In this document: in pieces, positions 57,709 to 64,000 of the stretch
Position numbering within the stretch: position 1 is the stretch's first letter
Layout of the letters: the number at the start of each line of letters is the position of its first letter
Assembly: GCA_027605045.1 (NCBI GenBank)
Contig: JAQFWX010000007.1
Location: 1-64,000, forward strand
Length of the DNA stretch: 64,000 nucleotides
Origin: Phallus indusiatus
Taxonomy: Eukaryota > Basidiomycota > Agaricomycetes > Phallales > Phallaceae
Reading direction: 5' to 3'
The notes under the pieces: model-generated
The model's database searches: none
Told to the model about the DNA's origin: nothing
The model's input: only the letters and a program-made list of their open reading frames with translations
Position numbers and translations under genes: made by a program

Positions 57709-58355
57709 ATTTTATAGAAAAAATTTATCCTGGATGTAAATCATGCAACGGCAATAACCCCCCGGAGCGCGGGTTGAAACTTTCTTGACCATGGATTAGT
57801 CAGGCAACTTCCCCTCAGTCATGCGACCTGGCGAAAGCCAAAGATCGGTGGTTGAACCTTAATCAAGGAAAGTGTTGGGGGGATAGTAGATGGTTCTTTG
57901 TACCAAAAATTGGAACAAAACAACATGACAACATGGAAGATGTTCTTCTGCCAACTCTGCGCGAAGTGACTGCTTTGGACCTCGAGCACCTGATGGCTAA
58001 GGCTTCGAATTCGCTCCAGGTAGCTTCCTTTACGGGATTCAATTTTTCTAAAGATGATAATTACCGGAAATGAAACAGAAAAAAAGAAAGACAAGAACAA
58101 GCTCGGAGATCGGGCAAAATAGATGAGTTTCCTAGAACAGATTAGCAGAAATTGGAGTTTGCTGGGCAGGGAGGTAACTGGGGGTCACCTGGAGCCTGCC
58201 GCGTGGTGTCAAAAATAGGCGCGGATGTTGGTCCGCTTACATACTCGAACCGAACTACTTGTTTGAGTTTGACCTTGTTCGTTTTTGCAGATGCCCTTGT
58301 CACTCTGAACCAAACATCGCCCGCCCTTGTCTCTTTTCTCTTTGCATCAAATTCT

Positions 58356-61300
58356 ATGGAGCAGCAAACAGGTCAGAAACCAAAGAGCAAGCCTCGCTTG
58401 GTGGCTTGCAAGGAATGTCACAGGTGATTCCGCTTTCGGACGATTCCGGAGGACCACTGAAGATCTCGTTTTCCAGGTCGAAACTCAAGTGCGATAGAAC
58501 ATAGTAAGCCTGCTTGTCAGTTCGTCTCAAAAAGTCGTTGTTTCATAAGAGAATTATCTCCGAATAGTCCCTGTAAATCATGTATAAAGGTACGCAGGAA
58601 CGCCCATTCTGATACCCAAAGATTCGTTCTAAGACATCCTCTTTCGAAACAGCGTGGATGGTATGCACTCTTTATCAAGATGGCTTTTTTGACAGTTGAC
58701 ATATTCTCCTTTGAAGCGCTGATATATGTCCTGACGGTAGTATCATGAATTGTTTCACGTGCATTCGAAATGCTTATTCGTGTTTTCAGGGACACTGGTC
58801 GCCACGAAACGCCAAAAGTTCGCAAAGCTGTATAACAAATCCTTGCGTCAAATTCATTTACGTATATCCTAGGTCCGCTATAGAAGCTTCCCAGCTTCGC
58901 GAAAAGACTGCCTCAATGGCTGATCGTATACGCCAGCTTGAAGAAGCCCTCGCCGTTGCCCATGCGAAGACGTCTACGGAAGTTCACGTTCTACTCGCCA
59001 AACCAGAAGACGTTATTATAGACTCGCTTTCAGAGCAAGGAAATCAAAATGCTTTACAAAACGACGTTATCGACGCTTTTGGAACGCTATCTATCGGCTC
59101 AGATGGGCGTTCAAAGTACCATAACCAATCAGCTGGCGCGGATGTATGTAAAATACACCATCTCCATGGGCATGCATATGCTTACAATCTTCATTCTTCA
59201 TTCTTCATAGTATTTCGCTGAGGTAATTTAGACTCGCCCCTGAGATTTTTTACAAGATCTGACTCGCATCCCTTATTTCATTGCGGCGAAACAGGCCGAA
59301 TCTCCGGATGTCCCGACAGCTGGTGCCCGTGTTTTTTCAGATGGGATACACAGTTTATCTGTCCCTCAAGATATAATGCATCTCGCATCAATGTTTCCTT
59401 TCGGTCCCTCTGAAAGTGAATTCCCACCCTGCTCTAAGGATGACCTCGTTCGGTACTTGCCGCCACCTGACATTGCATGGAACGTTTGTGATATTTTCTT
59501 CACTCATGGAGATTGGTTGTAAGTCTCTTTCACCGACATCATTTTGTCTAACGATAAATACTAAATATGTGAAGATTCGCTGCCATAAGCCGCACCGAGT
59601 TTATGGACGAGATTTATGCTTCCATATACACATCCGATACTCCTGCTTCAACTGACCGATTATCGCTGTTTTTTATCATTTTCGCTCTGGGGATCTTACT
59701 TGATATTTCTAAACCATATGATATCCGACACACTGAGCCATATTATCAACTCGCCCGGGCAGCTTTTTGTTTGGAGCCCCTCATCGAGGCAGCAACTATC
59801 CCTACTATACAGTCCTTAGTTCGTTCCCAACTTCTTTTACTGTCTTCACAAAGTTCATTTTTTTCTATTCTAGCATTTTCAAATAATATATCTTTATATG
59901 ACTGAGCGTCAAACGGTGGAACACAGATGGTTGAACATGGGTTTGATTGCTAAATTAGTTTATAGCGTAAGTTTTTTTCGCTCTTTCCTCCATCTGTAAC
60001 CCTTTTCACCGTATTTCGTACAGACGGGTTTGCGTAAGTTCACTTGTTAATTGACAAAAGCACCATTTATTCACGCGCTTATCAGATCGAGATAGCGGAA
60101 ATTGGATACATGACAATGAAGAGGAGATTGAAAGACGCCGGAGGTTGTTTTGGGAAATATATGCCTACGGTAGATCGTATTTTTAATGCACCCGGCCGCA
60201 TTACCTGACTATTCCTAACGTAGATGCGTGGATTGTACGTTCTCCCCTCCAGGTTAATGTTGATTTTTTTTTGAACAATCGTGCAGAGCTTCATTATGGG
60301 CCGTCCACCGTCGTTTAACATGGCACATATTCATTGTCGACTCCCGAAAGATGTTGATCCTATTGTGAATGAACAAGGCTTTCCTCAGCCAAGCTGTAAT
60401 TATAAACTTTTATTTACCCCCGCATTCATTCATCTCATGCATTCCTTTTTTTATAAAGTCCATACTATTTGGAAGTATCAATACCGTACCCATTGTTTGA
60501 TTCCCGTTGTCGAGGAAGCCTTTGGAGCCAAAGCGCCAAATTATGCCACAATATTGAAACTGGATCGCAGGATCCGAGATTTTGAAATCCCTATTGCATT
60601 GGGCTCTCCGACTGATAACAGTCAAGGTAGTATCGGCCTACCACTCTCTATGCAAAAATACATGTTATTTTGCGAGAAAGAAACCAGTACGTTTCTATCC
60701 TACCGTTCGTCCTTCATCTTTTTTTTTGAAAAATATTTAAAAGGTCTCTTGTATCTTCATCGCGCCTACTTTGCCCAAGCCGTCTGTGATTGCCCGGACA
60801 ATCCGCTAGAGAGTAAGTATGCTACGTCAGTATCTGCAACTTACCGCAGTGCATGTTTGATTGTCGCGGGCACACACGATGCGACGGTCCGACATCCGGA
60901 GTTAGCTTCAAGATTTTGGTGGTTTTGGTCCAACCTATTTTCCGCAGCTGTAAGCTTCCCCCCCTTTTTTTTTGAGTTCATATTCGTTTCACGTATGCAC
61001 ATCTTACTTTTAGATTGTACTTGGTTCGATCGTGACCAGAAGCCCCGCATGTCAATTGTCATCATCTGCTATGAGTGAACTAGACCTCGCCTGTAACTTG
61101 ATGGAACACAGGGCAGCTCCGGGTCGCTCAGCGAAAGCAGTGGTAGGGGTTGTTTTTTCTTTGTATCAAACCAACCCACAATTAATATCTATTATCAGCC
61201 GATCCTTCGTCGACTACGCGACAAAGCTCGTTCTGCGTTGGCGCAATTATCACAGGGTGCTATCGATAAGGCTTCTCCACAAAGTAACAGTAATTCTTCC

Positions 61301-61996
61301 ATAAGAGACGACGACGACGAATTGGCCATGTTTGCTGGACGAACAAGGTTTATCTCCAGCACGGCCAGAAGCCGGTCGCCCACGAGGTCACCGTCTTCGC
61401 AGGGTGTCGGTTCTACCGGTACGCGGAATGCATCCTTTAGGCGACGCGGCTCCGAAAGCCTTGGCCCCTCCAACATGAGAGTACGACGAGAGGCATCAAA
61501 TAGGAGAGGCTCCGAGCCGTTTCCTTATGGGGATGTTCCTCCAAGTGAAAGCGACGTATTTCGTCAGGCACACCCTTCTCTTTTGGAACATCTAAAAGGT
61601 ATCAGTGGGTATGTGCCTCCACCGGCCATCATGCAAGGTATAATTGCTGCGAGGGAGGAGCAAGCTGCACGGGAGACCTCAATGGGTAGCAGTGGAAACC
61701 TTTCGCATCCACCTATCATCAAGAGTGAAGTCCCATATCCGTGGTCCAACTCAAACGTGTCGGCCATGTCTTCTCCGTCATCTTCTTCTCCCAATGCAGT
61801 TTATATTTCTCCTTCGACGCAGTATGACATACCTGCCGCCAATAATGGAGGCATATATGTACCTGATGCGCAACCAAACCCGGCGGGTATTATGGCGCAA
61901 GCCGTTGGAACGTTTGCGTATTCCTCAGAGTTGAATGGTGATGGAACGTGGCAACAGCTGATGGTTCAATTGGGAGTCCTGGATGGGTCGAATTGA
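58356..61996 (+). CDS. Zn2Cys6 fungal-specific transcription factor (fungal_trans domain)
   Basis: The ATG at 58,356 gives MEQQTGQKPKSKPRLVACKE, then CHR split by an intron to SKLKCDRT, a small exon TYPCKSCIK at about 58,561-58,582, and KRG. This makes a CxxCx6CxnCxxC cluster; the sixth Cys lies in a micro-exon not resolved by eye. Next is a coiled-coil linker (LREKTASMADRIRQLEEALA). The middle homology region holds VRYLPPPDIAWNVCDIFFTH, FIIFALGILLDISKPYD, IAEIGYMTMKRRLKDAGGCF, MGRPPSFNMAHIHCRLPKD, SLLYLHRAYFAQAVCDCPDN and FWWFWSNLFSAAIVLGSIV. The C-terminus is Ser-rich and disordered (RSRSPTRSPSSQGVG), ending GVLDGSN at 61,996. At least eight introns. A nuclear DNA-binding regulator; target genes unknown. 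Confidence 0.9.
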
Positions 61997-62463
61997 ACGA
62001 CTGTGTTTTATGTTTATATTCCATTTTTACTTCCTTTTATTCTTAGGGATGTCCCTATATTTATTGTTTCTCCCAATTCAAGGTTCTTTTGATTTGATGT
62101 AATTATTATTAATTCCTTTTTTCTCTCTCGTCTTCCCTGTCTATTACCGGATAGTTTTGTTTAGCTCTTGTAGTTTTGTTGTATCAGTATGTTCTATAAT
62201 TTTATTGCGACTACCGAAATATTTCGGGTGGTTGTAACGCGCGCATCTCTCAACACTAGAGAAAACTTGGCTCTTATTGAGCCTGGAATACTCCGCCGCG
62301 TTGACTTAAAAAAAAAGAAGGAAAGCCAAAGCTACAAGTCTGAAGTTTTTTGGGTGATAATAATAATGATAATAAATTTCGGTATTCGAGTTGGAGGTAC
62401 AACGTAATCTGCTATATATGTATGGATACGACAAACGAAGCGCGTGCCAATAAGAAAAGGGGG
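61997..62463. other. 3' intergenic between convergent genes
   Basis: T-rich 3' flank of the regulator gene and AT-rich downstream flank of the peroxin gene. No gene is seen. Confidence 0.5.
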
Positions 62464-63546
62464 TTAATCTACTTTTTTCTCTGTCTGCCCGACATTGCCA
62501 AGAGCTTGGACATATGTTTTGGGGAACCATCCTTGACGACCTTCTCGTGTTCGGCCATGCCACCATTCACTCTCGACACCCGTTGTAGGATCTGTGGTTC
62601 CTAGGATGGCGATAATTTCACCCTCTCGTAACATGAGCTCGACGGGGTCTTTGGTTTCAAATGGATAAACAGCGCGTGCGAAGACAAGTTTGGTGGGATC
62701 GATTGGTTGTTGAGGCGTGTTTGGAGGAAGGCGGCTAGAAAGATGCCGAATGAGCCGGTGCATTAAGAATGGGATCCCAATAATGCTTAGGAAGAAAATA
62801 ATGATGGGCTTTCTGCTGGGTTTGGGGTTATTAGGATTAGGAAGTGGAGCACCGGGTGGCCTATTTAAATATGTGCCAAATTCGTCGGTCAAACCTCCGT
62901 CTATGGGTTTTCCAGTGACAAAACTTCGAAGCCATCGAATCAGACCGAATAAACCGAGAACGCTCCCTAAAGCATTTCTCAGCTGTCCTAGTTGATCTGC
63001 TACGCCAACCATTGCAAAAAAGGAAGAATGGGTGGCCATGAAAGTGCTTTCTAACATTTGGGCGAATCCTCCAAATGTCTGGACGATAGACTGTAGAAGA
63101 GCGAAAGTGGTTTGAGTTGTCGCTTCGAGCTGCTGTGTGAGGGAGGGGTTGTTGGGATCGTATGGTCCTGGCGGTTGCATCATTCCCATTCCGTATCCCC
63201 CATATCCCCCATATGCACCGTATCCACCACCGTATCCACCCCCATATCCCATTCCGTATCCACCATACCCCATGCCGTAGGAGCCCATACCACCATAAGT
63301 ACCGAGCCGATTGTATGGTGAAGCATAGCTTGAATAAGGAGTACCATAAGGGGAACTGTTAAATTGGGAAGATAGGGTGTTGTTATTAAGAGGTGTAGCA
63401 AGTGAGTTTGAATTGATTGACGATGGTCGTGCGGGAACGGAGGGTGCTGAGCTCGATGTGGCTTGACTATCGGTAGCTGTTGTCGAAGTTGAAGTTACCG
63501 AGGGCATTGTCGAACTTCGTTCCCATGGTTTTGGAGGCGATACCAT
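62464..63546 (-). CDS. Peroxisomal membrane protein Pex13 (peroxin with SH3 domain)
   Basis: A single 360-codon exon. Pex13 is part of the peroxisomal matrix-protein import docking complex with Pex14. Residues 1-80 are Ser/Thr/Pro-rich and start MVSPPKPWERS. Residues about 82-120 form the YG-rich tract (GYGGYGMGYGGGYGGGYGAY), a feature reported to act as a permeability phase in Pex13. The central region has FALLQSIVQTFGGFAQMLES and LIRWLRSFVTGKP. A hydrophobic segment PIIIFFLSIIGIPFLMHRLI precedes the C-terminal SH3 domain (FARAVYPFETKDPVELMLRE, IAILG, EWWHGRTREGRQGWFPKTYV), with ALYDF-like, WW and P-x-x-Y positions kept. No disruption. Confidence 0.94.
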   Translation of the reverse strand: MVSPPKPWERSSTMPSVTSTSTTATDSQATSSSAPSVPARPSSINSNSLATPLNNNTLSSQFNSSPYGTPYSSYASPYNRLGTYGGMGSYGMGYGGYGMGYGGGYGGGYGAYGGYGGYGMGMMQPPGPYDPNNPSLTQQLEATTQTTFALLQSIVQTFGGFAQMLESTFMATHSSFFAMVGVADQLGQLRNALGSVLGLFGLIRWLRSFVTGKPIDGGLTDEFGTYLNRPPGAPLPNPNNPKPSRKPIIIFFLSIIGIPFLMHRLIRHLSSRLPPNTPQQPIDPTKLVFARAVYPFETKDPVELMLREGEIIAILGTTDPTTGVESEWWHGRTREGRQGWFPKTYVQALGNVGQTEKKVD

Positions 63547-64000
63547 AGTCAGATAGTAAGTTTTATAAAAGCTGTCGTTGTCGACAATCGTCTAGGAGAA
63601 AAGAGACAGATGTCAAATGACTGTCACACGTGATTACGTGATCCGCAATCCGCGGATTCCGTTACAGCCTTGTCATGCTCGAGTCATGTCACAGCCACCT
63701 CTCAGACAACTATTGACTGTTAACCGTCATCTTCTCTTCAGCCCTTTATCCGTATAAAAGTTCAAAAGTACTATTGATGGAGACAACAAAGATGTAAAAG
63801 CACATTGTGGCATATAGAGTGTATGTACATTGGTCAACAGATGCTAATCCTGCCATACAGCACATTTGGATAATAATTGCAAATACAATGGGAAAAAAAA
63901 AGAGGAAAATCGAGACAGAGAAATGGAGAGAAATGCGAAAAAGCTAAAGAAACACTTAATGATGTTAATGATGATGCTTATATATGAGTTTATGTCGAGT
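63547..64000. other. Upstream region of the Pex13 gene
   Basis: Contains the probable Pex13 promoter. A CGATTGTCGACAACGA-like palindrome at about 63,573-63,590 and TGTCA repeats are visible. No gene is seen to the end of the window. Confidence 0.4.

Overview
The window is the left end of a chromosome of a filamentous basidiomycete, most likely an agaricomycete. It opens with about 236 bp of telomere in C-strand orientation (CCCTAAA, so TTTAGGG on the G strand). The genes are rich in short GT-AG introns of about 50-70 bp. The recognisable proteins (MEP/AMT ammonium permease, Zn2Cys6 regulator, Pex13, coatomer epsilon, GlcNAc-6-phosphate deacetylase, DUF3602/Par32) are fungal in type. The species cannot be fixed from the sequence alone.

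Region 1, 0.24-24.7 kb, is a subtelomeric gene graveyard. Almost nothing is intact, but many short stretches are decayed pieces of normal nuclear genes: RIO2 kinase (1.2-1.8 kb), GlcN-6-phosphate deaminase (8.3-8.6 kb), methionine sulfoxide reductase A with a Met-rich leader (10.7-11.7 kb), an SR-protein kinase (12.5-13.4 kb), proteasome subunit Rpn3 (14.9-15.6 kb), GlcNAc-6-phosphate deacetylase plus a sugar O-acetyltransferase (16.3-18.6 kb), a proline-rich EH-like protein (19.2-20.0 kb), phospholipase D (20.2-21.4 kb) and a further deacetylase scrap (about 21.55 kb). Several keep recognisable GT-AG introns, which points to DNA-level duplication rather than retroposition. One unidentified block occurs twice (7.1-7.75 and 22.7-23.27 kb).

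Region 2, 24.7-27.4 kb, is gene-free. It holds a 62-bp tandem duplication, an apparently perfect 121-bp-arm inverted repeat with internal telomere-like hexamers, and a second foldback with 68-bp arms flanked by TA.

Region 3, 27.4-64 kb, is ordinary gene-bearing sequence. It contains coatomer epsilon (-), ammonium permease (+), GlcNAc-6-P deacetylase (-), sugar O-acetyltransferase (-), a proline-rich EH-like protein (+) with an apparent 2-bp frameshift, an HPP-family membrane protein (-), a DUF3602/Par32-like protein (-), two head-to-head APH-fold kinase paralogs (- and +), an unknown protein (+), a DHA2-type MFS transporter (-), a Zn2Cys6/fungal_trans regulator (+) and Pex13 (-).

The block at 32.8-39.3 kb is the better preserved copy of the segment lying degenerate and internally deleted at 16.2-20.0 kb, in the same orientation. 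Several 30-54 kb genes touch nitrogen acquisition: ammonium permease, GlcNAc-6-P deacetylase, a Par32-like protein (in yeast a regulator of Mep permeases), an HPP protein (the plant/cyanobacterial family includes nitrite transporters) and a vacuolar-type amino-acid MFS carrier. That theme is an inference, not a demonstrated cluster.
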